A stretch of DNA of 64,000 bases from Jejubacter calystegiae (GCF_005671395.1 NZ_CP040428.1:4030001-4094000); one strand, 5' to 3'; positions 17,415 to 26,396 are shown, counted from the stretch's first letter. The notes: generated by a model not told the origin, from the letters alone. A program made the numbers and translations.

Positions 17415-18398
17415 TTACAGCCAGTTACCTCGTCGCAACCACCAGATAACACCCCCGATAAGCACCAGTAGCATCACGCAAAACAGTCCAAAACCAAAGT
17501 GCCACGAGCCGCCGGGAATGCCACCCAGATTAACGCCGAACAGCCCGGTCAGAAAGGTGGTGGGCAGGAAAACCATCGCCATGACCGACATGGTATAAGT
17601 ACGGCGCGCCAGTGATTCCTGCATCAGTTGGGCTATTTCGTCGGCCATCACCGCGGTTCGGGCGATACAGGCGTCTATCTCATCCAGACCGCGCCCGAGG
17701 CGGTCGGCGATATCCTGCATTCGGCGCCGGTTATCGTCATCCATCCAGTTCAGACGCTCGCTGACAAGCCGGGTATAGACATTGCGCTGGGGCGCCATAT
17801 AGCGCCGCATCACAATAAGCTGCTTGCGGATCAGCGCCAACACTCCGCGCGGCGGCACCTCCTGGTCCAGCAACTGATCCTCGAGGTCCATGATTTTATC
17901 GTGCAGATGGTCGATAAACTCCGTGGCGTGATCGGTCAACGCATCACAGACCTCAACCAGCCAGCCGCCGCTGTTGGTCGGCCCGGTTCCCTGATTCAGG
18001 TCGCTAATCACATCGTCCAGCGCCAGAACCTTACGTCGCCGGGTAGAGACTATCAGACGTTCATCGATATATACCCGCAGCGCCACCAGTTGATCCGGGC
18101 GTTCGTCGGTACTGCCGTTAATACAGCGCAGCGTAATAAAGGTTCCCTCACCCAGACGGGAGACCCGGGGCCGGGTGCTGTCGCCCGCCAGCGCGTCGCG
18201 CACGGTGTCCGGCAGCAGTGCCGTGGTGGCAAGCCAGTGCTGACTTTCACTACGGGTATAGTTCAGGTGCAGCCAGCAGGGGTGTTCACTGTCGAAAACC
18301 GTATCGTTAGCGATGTCACTAACGCCCCCCTTACCGTCCAGACGCAGTGCAAATACTGCATCCGGGACATCCAGCTGCTCTCCCTTTATGACATCCAC
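17415..18398 (-). CDS. zntB: Zinc transport protein ZntB
   Basis: A 327-residue CorA-superfamily zinc transporter. The long cytoplasmic N-terminal domain is followed by two C-terminal membrane helices joined by GVNLGG (the GxN signature, about residue 290). I chose the GTG at 18398 because it has GAGGA 6 bp upstream and gives exactly the length of the E. coli protein; a TTG two codons earlier is in frame. It is convergent with ttcA, with fnrS in the gap on the same strand as zntB. Confidence 0.93.
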   Translation of the reverse strand: MDVIKGEQLDVPDAVFALRLDGKGGVSDIANDTVFDSEHPCWLHLNYTRSESQHWLATTALLPDTVRDALAGDSTRPRVSRLGEGTFITLRCINGSTDERPDQLVALRVYIDERLIVSTRRRKVLALDDVISDLNQGTGPTNSGGWLVEVCDALTDHATEFIDHLHDKIMDLEDQLLDQEVPPRGVLALIRKQLIVMRRYMAPQRNVYTRLVSERLNWMDDDNRRRMQDIADRLGRGLDEIDACIARTAVMADEIAQLMQESLARRTYTMSVMAMVFLPTTFLTGLFGVNLGGIPGGSWHFGFGLFCVMLLVLIGGVIWWLRRGNWL

Positions 18399-18481
18399 AT
18401 CCAATCCTCATCACAAAAAATAATCGAACGGTTTCAGTCTAGACCGACCAGCTTGTTAAGCAACCCCATGATGACGCAGGC

Positions 18482-18513
18482 AAAAAAAATCGCCCGCACA
18501 GGCGGACGATTTT
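18482..18513 (-). terminator. Terminator downstream of ybiI
   Basis: On the minus strand, ATCGTCCGCC-TGT-GCGGGCGAT is followed by eight T residues. It lies just after the second, read-through stop of the ybiI gene. Confidence 0.75.
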
Positions 18514-18529
18514 ACTGGTCTGGCAGACG

Positions 18530-18574
18530 CTACCGGAGCTGGCTGTCTTTTGAGCCACGCCGGTTGTATCCGGA
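18530..18574 (-). other. Conserved C-terminal extension of ybiI after the TGA
   Basis: Fourteen sense codons (SGYNRRGSKDSQLR) plus TAG stay in frame directly after the TGA and match the C-terminus of full-length YbiI. This shows either a recent nonsense change or selection on a read-through product. Confidence 0.75.
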
Positions 18575-18796
18575 TCAGGCGGCGCGCTGGTTGTCCACCT
18601 TCTGCTGACAAAGCACACACAGACGCACGCCGGGAATCGCCTTGCGTCGCGCCTCGGGAATGGGTTCGTCACACTCTTCACAAAAATGCAGGCTTTCCCC
18701 TGCCGGAAGCTCGCTACGCGCCCGTTCAACCGCATCCCGTACCGTGCTGTCGATTTGATCCTGTACCGCACCGTCGGCGGCCCAACCTGAAGCCAT
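18575..18796 (-). CDS. ybiI: DksA/TraR-type C4 zinc-finger protein YbiI, shortened by an in-frame TGA
   Basis: A 73-residue protein with the DksA-type zinc finger FCEECDEPIPEARRKAIPGV...CVLC (about residues 38-62). The ATG at 18796 follows GGAGG at 5-6 bp and gives the MASGWA start of YbiI. The TGA at 18575-18577 falls where E. coli YbiI has tyrosine. Beyond it the same frame continues with SGYNRRGSKDSQLR and a TAG at 18530-18532, matching the normal 88-residue C-terminus. The last 14 codons are conserved but cut off. The zinc finger is intact, so the short protein may still work; the biochemical role of YbiI is unclear. Confidence 0.85.
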   Translation of the reverse strand: MASGWAADGAVQDQIDSTVRDAVERARSELPAGESLHFCEECDEPIPEARRKAIPGVRLCVLCQQKVDNQRAA

Positions 18797-18871
18797 AACA
18801 TCCTCCATACGCGAGAATCAACGCGTCATTATACCACGATTTGCGCATTTTTTAGCCAGGCATCAGGCAAA

Positions 18872-18897
18872 GAAAAACCCGCCGCAGCGGGTTTTTC
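18872..18897 (-). terminator. Terminator of the yeaQ-like gene
   Basis: A symmetric hairpin, AAAAACCCGC-CGCA-GCGGGTTTTT, can act in both directions. It lies 18 bp downstream of the minus-strand gene. Confidence 0.85.
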
Positions 18898-18914
18898 CAG
18901 GCCGCTAAGTCAGA

Positions 18915-19163
18915 TTAGCTGCGCACTTTGCGGTAGATAAACAGCACGACCAGCGCGCCGATTACCGCCACCGCAAAGCTGCCGATATTAAAGCCGTCAA
19001 CCTTACCGAAGCCGAGCAGAGTGCTGATCCAACCGCCCACGACGGCACCGATAACACCAAGCACCACGGTCATAATAAAACCACCGCCGTCCTTGCCCGG
19101 CATAATCCACTTGGCCAGAATACCTGCGATCAAACCGAAAATAATCCAGGAAAGAATACCCAC
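18915..19163 (-). CDS. GlsB/YeaQ/YmgE-family stress membrane protein
   Basis: An 82-residue inner-membrane protein with three hydrophobic segments (about 3-20, 28-50 and 58-76) and the GxxxGxxxGG pattern (VIGAVVGGWI) of the transglycosylase-associated family. In E. coli such proteins (YeaQ, YmgE) are RpoS-linked stress proteins of unknown mechanism. It stands alone with its own terminator. The 270 bp upstream hold no gene I can see. Confidence 0.85.
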   Translation of the reverse strand: MGILSWIIFGLIAGILAKWIMPGKDGGGFIMTVVLGVIGAVVGGWISTLLGFGKVDGFNIGSFAVAVIGALVVLFIYRKVRS

Positions 19164-19433
19164 TGTTTCCTCACTTATCGTTTCATATTTACATTCTGGC
19201 GGAGCTTAAGAATTTGAAACCCCGCAAATAGAAAGTTAGCACAGGTGCAGGATATCGCCAATCGACAAAATGTCCAGGTTGATTTCTATGTGGTTTTATT
19301 ACGCCACTTGCGCAGTAAACATACAACGGCGGTACTGAAGGATAACCGCATCAGGAGTTGCCCTGTTCGGAAAGTCACTAATAACAGTAACATTGCCAAG
19401 AAATATCTTAATTCACAGTGAGCACATTAAATG

Positions 19434-20111
19434 TTATGCCGCCGTTTCACGCCGATAATTTGCGACCATTTTATCCCAGGCCTCACTGACGTTTCCCGCC
19501 AGTGAGAACAACCCGGAGGTGCCAACGATAAAGACATCAACGCCGGACTGCGCAATAACGTTGAAGGTTTTTTCATTACACGAGCCGTCGATTTCCGTCA
19601 AATAATGCCAGCCATTTTTTTCACGCATTTCAATCAACTGACTGATTTTATTGAGCGATTCCGGAATGAATTTCTGACCAACGTAGCCCGGATCAACCGA
19701 CATCACCGTGACTTTATCCAGCAGATGTGCATACTCGCGAATCGCCTGAGCTGGCGTGGCAGGATTCAGCACCACGCCGCAGCGACGACCCGCGTCTTTA
19801 ATCTGGTTGAGCAGGCGGAAGATCTTGTTATTCGCCGTTTCCGGATGGAAGCTGATAATGTCCGCCCCTGCGTCGAGGCACAGCGGAATAATATCCTCCG
19901 GATGATTGACCATCAGGTGAACATCAATGGGGACTTCGGTTATTTTGCGCAGGTTCTCAATAAAGAACGGCGACAGTGTAATGTTTCTGACGTAATTGCC
20001 GTCCATGATGTCAACATGATAAAAATCTGCCCGGCTGTTCATTGCCGTAATTTGTTCCCGGAATTGCGTTAAATCCATACACATTAACGAGGGCGAAAAT
20101 TTAGCCGCCAT
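19434..20111 (-). CDS. Ribulose-phosphate 3-epimerase family protein, AlsE-like
   Basis: A 225-residue TIM-barrel epimerase. FSPSLMCMDL at the start, HVDIMDG (metal histidine and aspartate), HLMVNHPED and EIDGSC near 180 are the family motifs. It is closer to AlsE (D-allulose-6-phosphate 3-epimerase) than to Rpe. The ATG at 20111 has a strong GGAGG 6 bp upstream. As the last gene of a PTS operon it should act on the phosphorylated sugar brought in by the EIIABC genes upstream. The substrate is unknown; a hexulose- or pentulose-phosphate is likely. Confidence 0.82.
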   Translation of the reverse strand: MAAKFSPSLMCMDLTQFREQITAMNSRADFYHVDIMDGNYVRNITLSPFFIENLRKITEVPIDVHLMVNHPEDIIPLCLDAGADIISFHPETANNKIFRLLNQIKDAGRRCGVVLNPATPAQAIREYAHLLDKVTVMSVDPGYVGQKFIPESLNKISQLIEMREKNGWHYLTEIDGSCNEKTFNVIAQSGVDVFIVGTSGLFSLAGNVSEAWDKMVANYRRETAA

Positions 20112-20131
20112 ACTCACCTCCAGTAAAACGA

Positions 20132-21394
20132 TTAATTAAACCAGGCCACAATATGTCCAAGTACGATACCGACCACACCAAAGTCAGCATCGCCGAAGGT
20201 TGTGGAAGCCAATCCCAGATCGCCCATCAGCGGCAGCAGAATGGCTGGCAGGAAAGAGATCAATAGCCCCTGGGCGAAGGCGCCAGTCACTGCACCGCGC
20301 CGTCCACCACAAATGTTGCCGTAAACCCCTGCCGTCGCGCCGCAGAAGAAGTGCGGCACCAGGCCTGGAACAATCACACTCAACCCAAACAACGGACACA
20401 GGAACATACTGACCAGACCGGCCGCGAAGCTTGCCAGGAAGCCAACAATGACAGCGTTCGGCGCGAAGGGAAATACCGTCGGGCAGTCCAGCGCCGGTTT
20501 GGCATCTTTTACCAGCTTGTCGGCAATACCTTTAAAGGCAGGAACAATTTCGGCGATGACCATGCGTACCCCGGCAAGAATGATCCATACCCCGGCAGCA
20601 AAGGTTAGCGACTGGATAATAGCGAACACGATGAAATTCTGACCTTCGCTGACGCTGCTTTCCACGAATTCTTTGCCTGCCACAACGACCAGTACCAGGA
20701 ACAAAATCATCATGGTCAGCGAAATAGCCACCGAAGAATCCCGCAAGAAATTCAGCGATTTGGGCACCTTCAACTCTTCAATCGACGGGCTTCCCTTACC
20801 AACGGCTTTACCTACCAGCGCCGACAGCAGATAACCGGTAGAGCCAAAATGTCCAAGCGCCAGATCGTCGGTGCCGGTAATTTTACGGGTGAAGGGTTGC
20901 AGGATCGCTGGCGAAACCACCATCATCACACCAAGAATGAGAGCCCCTATGGTCACCACCCACGGCAGTGAAAGACCGCCGACAGAGAGGATAACCGCCA
21001 GCATCGCCGCCATATACAGCGTGTGATGACCGGTCAGGAAGATATATTTCAACGGAGTAATACGGGCCAGGACAATATTAAACAGCATCCCGAGCACCAT
21101 TATCATCGCCGTAGCCGTGCCGTAGTTCTTCTGGGCCAGCGCCGCCATCGCATCGGTATTCGGCACTACCCCCTGAATATGGAACGAATGCTCAAATAGC
21201 TGGCTAAATGTTGCCAGGGTGGTGGCGATAATCGCCGCACCAGAGGTTAAAATAACAAACCCCATAATGGTTTTCAGCGTGCCGGAAACTACATCTGAAA
21301 ATGCTTTTTTCTGCAGCAACAGACCAATTAGCGAAAATAAGCCGACGAGTATTGCTGGTGTGCCAAGCACATCATGAATAATAAATTGCAGCAT
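20132..21394 (-). CDS. UlaA/SgaT-family PTS permease EIIC
   Basis: A 420-residue polytopic EIIC of the L-ascorbate/SgaT PTS family, with about 10-11 hydrophobic segments and the GHFGSTGYLLSALVGKAVG region typical of UlaA. I use the ATG at 21394 (MLQFII), preceded by ACGGAG at 8 bp, rather than the longer frame from 21415. It lies between the EIIB and epimerase genes and would take up and phosphorylate the sugar together with EIIA and EIIB. Confidence 0.87.
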   Translation of the reverse strand: MLQFIIHDVLGTPAILVGLFSLIGLLLQKKAFSDVVSGTLKTIMGFVILTSGAAIIATTLATFSQLFEHSFHIQGVVPNTDAMAALAQKNYGTATAMIMVLGMLFNIVLARITPLKYIFLTGHHTLYMAAMLAVILSVGGLSLPWVVTIGALILGVMMVVSPAILQPFTRKITGTDDLALGHFGSTGYLLSALVGKAVGKGSPSIEELKVPKSLNFLRDSSVAISLTMMILFLVLVVVAGKEFVESSVSEGQNFIVFAIIQSLTFAAGVWIILAGVRMVIAEIVPAFKGIADKLVKDAKPALDCPTVFPFAPNAVIVGFLASFAAGLVSMFLCPLFGLSVIVPGLVPHFFCGATAGVYGNICGGRRGAVTGAFAQGLLISFLPAILLPLMGDLGLASTTFGDADFGVVGIVLGHIVAWFN

Positions 21395-21425
21395 AGAATG
21401 ACTCCGTGGGGCCAAACACTATTAA

Positions 21426-21692
21426 TTACAGGTTTTCGGCAAGGATCTCTTTAATTTTGTTATTATCCAGAAGATTGCTTAAGCCAAATACCCGGGCTGA
21501 ATGGCCGGATAACTGCTCAGCAATATCTTGCGCACTCAGGATAATATCTGCGGTTTCACTTTTTGCCGAAGTCAGATCGGTATGAGAAACATCAGCCTGT
21601 TTATTCAGCTCGCCGATAATTTTTTTAACATTCATTTCCACAATAAAACTACTGCCCAGACCATTACCGCAAACAATCAGAATCTTTTTCAT
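21426..21692 (-). CDS. PTS EIIB component, ascorbate/SgaB type
   Basis: An 88-residue EIIB. The phosphoryl-accepting cysteine is C8 in ILIVCGNGLGSS, as in UlaB-type proteins. It receives phosphate from the EIIA encoded just upstream and passes it to the sugar at EIIC. The gene starts 8 bp after EIIA. Confidence 0.88.
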   Translation of the reverse strand: MKKILIVCGNGLGSSFIVEMNVKKIIGELNKQADVSHTDLTSAKSETADIILSAQDIAEQLSGHSARVFGLSNLLDNNKIKEILAENL

Positions 21693-21700
21693 TCCTTACC

Positions 21701-22144
21701 TCACCGGTTGGTTATAACACATTGAATGTCATGCATTGTCTCTGCTTTCAGAAGTCCTTCCAGACGCATTTCATCGCTGAAAACCTCTGCCAGTGCGCTA
21801 ATCATGCGAATGTGTTCATCACCCGACAGTGCACATAGCATAATAACAACATAAATTGGATCATTTTCGCGCGCATCAAAGGATACACCCTCTTTTATAT
21901 GCAGCAGTGACAATCCATTTTTTATTACCCCCTGTTCCGGCCGGGCATGCGGCATCGCCAACCCCGGAGCCAGAACATAATACGGCCCCAGCTCCTGATG
22001 ACTTTTTAAAATGGCTTCCAGATATTGTTCAGTAATCGCTCTGCTTTTTAATAAGGGAGCCGCAGATAAATTTATTGCCTGCTTCCAGTCATTGACGGCA
22101 TCAACGAATTGAATATTTTCTTCGGGCAACCAGGTCGTAAGCAT
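21701..22144 (-). CDS. PTS EIIA component (fructose/mannitol-ascorbate type)
   Basis: A 147-residue EIIA domain of the PTS_EIIA_2 family. The active histidine is H66 in APGLAMPHARPEQG. It is the first gene of the four-gene operon EIIA-EIIB-EIIC-epimerase, divergent from a LacI-type repressor gene. Confidence 0.88.
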   Translation of the reverse strand: MLTTWLPEENIQFVDAVNDWKQAINLSAAPLLKSRAITEQYLEAILKSHQELGPYYVLAPGLAMPHARPEQGVIKNGLSLLHIKEGVSFDARENDPIYVVIMLCALSGDEHIRMISALAEVFSDEMRLEGLLKAETMHDIQCVITNR

Positions 22145-22220
22145 AACTGCCTCGCGCTGTATTTAAGTGGGCCTACTATAGAGGAATAAATTCGCTGCTT
22201 ACCGTGATCCGCATCGCAAA

Positions 22221-22232
22221 GTTAGCGCTAAC
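22221..22232. promoter_or_regulatory. LacI/GntR-type operator 1
   Basis: GTTAGCGCTAAC is a perfect 12-bp palindrome with a central CG, the form bound by GalR/LacI-family repressors. It lies in the divergent region between the PTS operon and its likely repressor gene. Confidence 0.65.
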
Positions 22233-22254
22233 ACAAGATAATGTTAAAAATTTT

Positions 22255-22266
22255 GTTATCGCTAAC
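22255..22266. promoter_or_regulatory. LacI/GntR-type operator 2
   Basis: GTTATCGCTAAC differs from operator 1 at one position; the centres are 34 bp apart, about three helical turns. Confidence 0.6.
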
Positions 22267-22367
22267 ATCATTGATCAGCATGTTCAACGATTTGCGGTTT
22301 TACAATGCTCAAACGAGAGAACATCATTTACAATAGAGCCCCAGAAATAACTAACAGGAGGGCATCC

Positions 22368-23426
22368 GTGCAGACGTTACCAACGGACGACGGCTCAAAA
22401 GAAAAACGCAGAAAGAACACCGGCAAGATCACACTGGCAGAGGTCGCAAAGCTGGTTGGCGTCAGTACCATGACCGTATCCCGTGCGCTACGGATGCCCG
22501 AAAAAGTGAATCCAGAACTGCGTACACGTATTGAGACAGCAGTGAATGAACTGGGCTATGTCCCCAATCTGCAGGCGCGCAGTCTGGCTTCCGCCGATTC
22601 CAGCCTTGTTATGGGCGTTGTGCCCTCTTTCTCAGTGCCGGGATTTATCGCCGCTTCCGAAACCCTGCAAGAGGTGCTGTCACGTCAGGGCTATACCATG
22701 ATGTTTATTGAGTCCGGCCAGGGGGGACAGAGCGAAGAAAAAGCTTTTCAGCAGATGCTGGCTTACAATCCAGCCGCCATTGTCCAGTTTAATATCGACA
22801 ACATCGATAGCTGTTCACAAATGCTGGCTAACGCCGGGATTCCGGTTGTTGAGATTGGCGCCATTAACCACGAGGCCGCCTGCGTCAGCATTGGTGTCGA
22901 CTACGCCGCCGCCATCAAAAAGCTGGTGAATTCACTGGCACAGGAGGGATATAAAAATCTGGGACTGCTCTGCACCGCCTCGAATAATGTGATGTTTCGC
23001 CAGATTCTGGGGGGCTGGAACAGTGCCATGCTGTCGATTAGCCACTCGCCGCACCGCGTGGTCACGCCTCACCTTCCGTCCGGGATCACGACAGGATTCA
23101 GCCTGCTGGGGGATATTCGTATTACCTGGCCGGAACTGGATGCGCTGATTTGTACTTCGGACGAGATTGCCTGCGGCTGCATTATGGCCTGCCATAACGC
23201 CGGTCTGAAAGTGCCCGATGGGTTGGCACTGGCAAGCCTTAGCGGCGGTACTCTCGCCGCCGTCTGCTCACCGGCGTTAACCTCCGTCGAGTTCCCCTGG
23301 AAAGAAGCGGGAACCCTGGCCGGTAAAACCCTTCTGGAACGGCTGGCGGGCAATGGACAGCAGCAGATTATCGAGCTGCCATCCACCCTGCAAATTCGCG
23401 CCAGCAGTAAAAGGCCAGCGCGCTAA
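22368..23426 (+). CDS. LacI-family (GntR-like) repressor of the PTS operon
   Basis: A 352-residue repressor with an N-terminal HTH (ITLAEVAKLVGVSTMTVSRA, about residues 21-40) and a periplasmic-binding-protein-like effector domain, most like GntR/IdnR. I chose the GTG at 22368, which has an AGGAGGG ribosome site 6 bp upstream; the frame opens earlier at 22305 without one. It is divergent from the PTS/epimerase operon, with two matching palindromes between them, so it most likely represses that operon and itself. It converges with mppA, 4 bp apart. Confidence 0.87.
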   Translation: MQTLPTDDGSKEKRRKNTGKITLAEVAKLVGVSTMTVSRALRMPEKVNPELRTRIETAVNELGYVPNLQARSLASADSSLVMGVVPSFSVPGFIAASETLQEVLSRQGYTMMFIESGQGGQSEEKAFQQMLAYNPAAIVQFNIDNIDSCSQMLANAGIPVVEIGAINHEAACVSIGVDYAAAIKKLVNSLAQEGYKNLGLLCTASNNVMFRQILGGWNSAMLSISHSPHRVVTPHLPSGITTGFSLLGDIRITWPELDALICTSDEIACGCIMACHNAGLKVPDGLALASLSGGTLAAVCSPALTSVEFPWKEAGTLAGKTLLERLAGNGQQQIIELPSTLQIRASSKRPAR

Positions 23427-23430
23427 AGCG

Positions 23431-25050
23431 TTAGTGTTTTTCAATATAGATAGTGCGGCTGTAGGCAACATCTTCCGGGTTATTAATCGGGTAACCCTTT
23501 ACCCAGGGTTTAATCAATCGTCCGTTGGTATACTGATAGATCGGCGCGATGGGCGCCTGAGCCTGTAGGATCTTCTCTGCCGCGTTATAGTCGCGATTGC
23601 GTCGTTCGCCGTCCACTTCGAGGCTTGCCTGGTTCAGCACCTTATCGTAACGGGGATCGTGAAAACGGGCGATATTGCCGCTATGGCCTGAAGTCAGCAG
23701 CGTCAGGAAGCTGGAAGGCTCGTTATAGTCCCCCACCCAGGACGCGCGTACTACGTCGAAATTACCGCTGTTGCGGCTGTCGATATAGGTTTTCCACTCC
23801 TGATTTTGCAGTTTTACCTGAACGCCCAGATTCTTCTTCCACATTGAGGCCACGGCAATGGCGATCTTCTGGTGGTTTTCCGAGGTGTTATACAGAAGCG
23901 TCAGATTCAGCGACCGTCCGGGACCATAGCCTGCCGCCTGAAGCAGCGTTTTCGCCTGCGCATTCAGCTCCGGCTGAGGGGTTCCCTCCAGCGGCGATGG
24001 CTCCGGCGTAAAGCCTGCCGTTACATCCGGCGTAAAGCGCCACGCCGGTTTTTCACCGGTTCCCAGCACCTTGTCAGCGATGATACGTCGATCGATAGTC
24101 ATACTGAGCGCCTGACGCACCCGGACATCGGCCGTTGGCCCTTTTTCAGTATTAAACGCGTAGTAGTAGGTGCCAAGCTGGGGCGGCGTGTAAATCTGCC
24201 CCGGAATCTCCTTCGTCAGCTTGCGGTAGAGCTGTTTGGGGAAGGATTCGGTGATATCGATATCCCCCGCCAGATAACGCTTGGTCACCGCGGACTCCTG
24301 ATTGATGGGCAGGAAGGTCACCTTATTGAGCACCGTTTTCGTGTTATCCCAGTACTGACGATTGCGGCCCAGCTCCAGCTTTTCATTCACTACCCGCGTG
24401 CGTAGCACAAAGGCGCCGTTACTGACCAGATTTCCCGGCTGAGTCCAGGCCTTGCCAAAGCGCTCAATATTGGCCTGCTTCACGGGATATAACGCAAAAC
24501 TGGCGGCAAGCGCAGGGAAATACGGCACCGGGCGATCGAGTTGTACCCGAAGCTGGTGGGCATTCACCGCGCTGACTCCCAGTTTATCGGGTGCCACTTT
24601 CCCGTCGGCGATGTCGCGGGCGTTCAGAATACCCGCCAGACCGGCGAACCAGGCGAAAGGCGACGTGGTTTGCGGATCCACCAGTCGGCGCCAGCTGTAC
24701 ACAAAATCCTGTGCCGTTACCGGCGTTCCATCGGACCAGCGGGCGTCGTTACGCAGCGTAAAGGTCCAGACCCGGTTATCGTTGCTCTGCCATTTGCTGG
24801 CAACACCCGGTACCGGCTGCCCCTTCTCATCCTGATTGACCAGCCCTTCAAACAGATCGCGAATGACCTGAATTTCCGGCAGCCCAACGGCCTTAGCCGG
24901 ATCCAGCGAAGCGGGTTCATCCTTCAGATGACGAACCAGCTCCTGGCGGGTATCGAGCGTCACCCCGGCAGGTACATCCGCCGCATACGCGGAAGGAAAC
25001 GCGCCGGCCAGCAGCAGCGCGCAACAGGAATAGCGAAGTACGTTTTTCAT
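23431..25050 (-). CDS. mppA: Periplasmic murein tripeptide-binding protein MppA
   Basis: A 539-residue class C solute-binding protein related to OppA. It has a signal peptide (about residues 1-23, ending SAYA|ADVP) and family segments such as KDEPASLDPAKAVGLPEIQV and NNPEDVAYSRTIYIEKH at the C-terminus. MppA brings the murein tripeptide L-Ala-gamma-D-Glu-meso-Dap to the Opp permease for cell-wall recycling. It is divergent from mpaA, which cuts the same tripeptide. Confidence 0.94.
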   Translation of the reverse strand: MKNVLRYSCCALLLAGAFPSAYAADVPAGVTLDTRQELVRHLKDEPASLDPAKAVGLPEIQVIRDLFEGLVNQDEKGQPVPGVASKWQSNDNRVWTFTLRNDARWSDGTPVTAQDFVYSWRRLVDPQTTSPFAWFAGLAGILNARDIADGKVAPDKLGVSAVNAHQLRVQLDRPVPYFPALAASFALYPVKQANIERFGKAWTQPGNLVSNGAFVLRTRVVNEKLELGRNRQYWDNTKTVLNKVTFLPINQESAVTKRYLAGDIDITESFPKQLYRKLTKEIPGQIYTPPQLGTYYYAFNTEKGPTADVRVRQALSMTIDRRIIADKVLGTGEKPAWRFTPDVTAGFTPEPSPLEGTPQPELNAQAKTLLQAAGYGPGRSLNLTLLYNTSENHQKIAIAVASMWKKNLGVQVKLQNQEWKTYIDSRNSGNFDVVRASWVGDYNEPSSFLTLLTSGHSGNIARFHDPRYDKVLNQASLEVDGERRNRDYNAAEKILQAQAPIAPIYQYTNGRLIKPWVKGYPINNPEDVAYSRTIYIEKH

Positions 25051-25229
25051 TAACGGCCCTTAAGACAAACGTGATGTTGCCGATAACAGCAGACCAGACG
25101 CAAAAAATCAATTAACTCAGTCAATTGTTGCGCGCTGAAGGGGCAGCGTTGTTCAGCCCGGAGCGTAAGCGGTGGCTTTTTCATCACCGGCTGCTTTAAT
25201 AAAATCAGGAACAGGAAAAGGAAGGCCCT

Positions 25230-25946
25230 ATGAGTACACGTCTGCCCCGTTCACAGCGCGGCCCCCTGCCCCCGGGCATCGAACGCTACGGCGAGTCGGT
25301 ACTCGGCGCGCCGCTGCTATGGTTCCCCGCCCCGCGCGCCGATGCCGACAGCGGGCTGATTATCGCCGGTACCCACGGCGATGAAAACGCCGCTATGGTC
25401 AGCCTTTCCTGTGCGCTGCGCACTCTGGCGCCGCCGCTGCGCCGCCATCATGTGGTACTGGCTGTGAATCCGGACGGCTGCCAGCTGGGGCTGCGCGCCA
25501 ACGCCCGCGGCGTTGATATCAACCGCAATTTTCCGGCAGCCAACTGGCGCCAGGGTGAGACTCATTACCGCTGGAACAGCCTGGCCGACAGACGCGACGT
25601 GGTACTTTCCACCGGCGAAACGCCCGCCAGTGAACCGGAAACCCTGGCGCTGTGTGCACTTATCCACCAGTTGCATCCCGCCTGGGTCGTCTCATTTCAC
25701 GATCCGCTAAGCTGTATTGAAGACCCCCATACCGGTACGCTCAGCGAATGGATGGCTGAGGCCTTCGGGCTGCCGCTGGTCGCCAGCGTCGGATACGAAA
25801 CGCCCGGTTCCTTCGGCAGCTGGTGCGGCGATCTCGGCCTGCCATGCATTACGGCGGAGCTGCCAGCTATTTCTGCCGACGAAGCCAGCGAACGCTACCT
25901 GGAGCCGCTGCTGCGCCTGCTGTGCTGGACCGAAAACGCAGAATAA
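25230..25946 (+). CDS. mpaA: Murein peptide amidase A
   Basis: A 238-residue M14-type zinc carboxypeptidase that removes Dap from the murein tripeptide in the cytoplasm. Zinc ligands are in GTHGDEN (H and E, about residues 49-52) and SFHDP (His, about 156); DINRNFPAANW holds the substrate-binding arginine. AGGAAAAGG stands before the ATG at 25230. Together with mppA and ycjG nearby it forms the murein-peptide recycling cluster. Confidence 0.94.
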   Translation: MSTRLPRSQRGPLPPGIERYGESVLGAPLLWFPAPRADADSGLIIAGTHGDENAAMVSLSCALRTLAPPLRRHHVVLAVNPDGCQLGLRANARGVDINRNFPAANWRQGETHYRWNSLADRRDVVLSTGETPASEPETLALCALIHQLHPAWVVSFHDPLSCIEDPHTGTLSEWMAEAFGLPLVASVGYETPGSFGSWCGDLGLPCITAELPAISADEASERYLEPLLRLLCWTENAE

Positions 25947-26012
25947 AAGACGGGTGCTTAAAGCGCTGCGCGAACGCATGATACGGCGGGGAACTTTCCC
26001 CGCCGGGTTACC

Positions 26013-26168
26013 TTACTTAAGAGCTATGCAGGCAGTGAAAACAGAAATCTCCATGTGACCGCTTCGGATGCGGACTCCACAAAGATCTTTCCTCATCGCC
26101 AGCACCACCATAAACGCTGTGATGCAGATAACGATCAGAGCGACAAGTATCGCCTTCTGCTGTTTCAT
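26013..26168 (-). CDS. HokD-like type I toxin, small inner-membrane protein
   Basis: A 51-residue frame that starts MKQQKAILVALIVICITAF, has one transmembrane helix (about 6-24), then RKDLCGVRIRSGH with the conserved DLC cysteine of Hok proteins. It matches HokD (RelF) in the first residues and the whole pattern. The C-terminus (FTACIALK) differs from the usual FTAYEPEE, so this copy may be weakened. Upstream on the minus strand, leader sequence typical of hok mRNAs is visible (CCCAGGTGACG...CAACCTGAGG near 26260-26235). Sok-type antisense RNA would be expected there on the plus strand, but I cannot place its promoter. It fills most of the mpaA-ycjG gap. Confidence 0.8.
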   Translation of the reverse strand: MKQQKAILVALIVICITAFMVVLAMRKDLCGVRIRSGHMEISVFTACIALK

Positions 26169-26275
26169 CGTCGGCTACTCCTTGACCGGGTGGTCTGTAA
26201 GAAGCTAACCTGCATGTGTCGAGCATGCGGACTAGCCTCAGGTTGATAATAAACGTCACCTGGGGCTTTTCTCTG
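26169..26275 (-). promoter_or_regulatory. hok-type mRNA leader with likely sok antisense region
   Basis: The leader includes AACCTGAGG, TGCATGTGTCGAGCATGC-type inverted sequence and GGAGTAGCCGACG before the toxin ATG, as in chromosomal hokD loci. The exact transcript ends are unknown. Confidence 0.45.
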
Positions 26276-26396
26276 CCTGCCTTCCACCAATGCTTAAGGC
26301 AGACAGCCTTAAGCACCCGCCGTTATTTTATTCAGCCGACTGATGCGCCACCATTTTATCCACCACTGTTATTAATGATTTGCGAGACGGCTCGCG

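Noticed and set aside
25982-26008. Strong hairpin after mpaA (CGGCGGGG / CCCCGCCG)
   Set aside because: There is no T-run in either direction, so it was not listed as an intrinsic terminator; it may belong to the 3' end of the hok mRNA.
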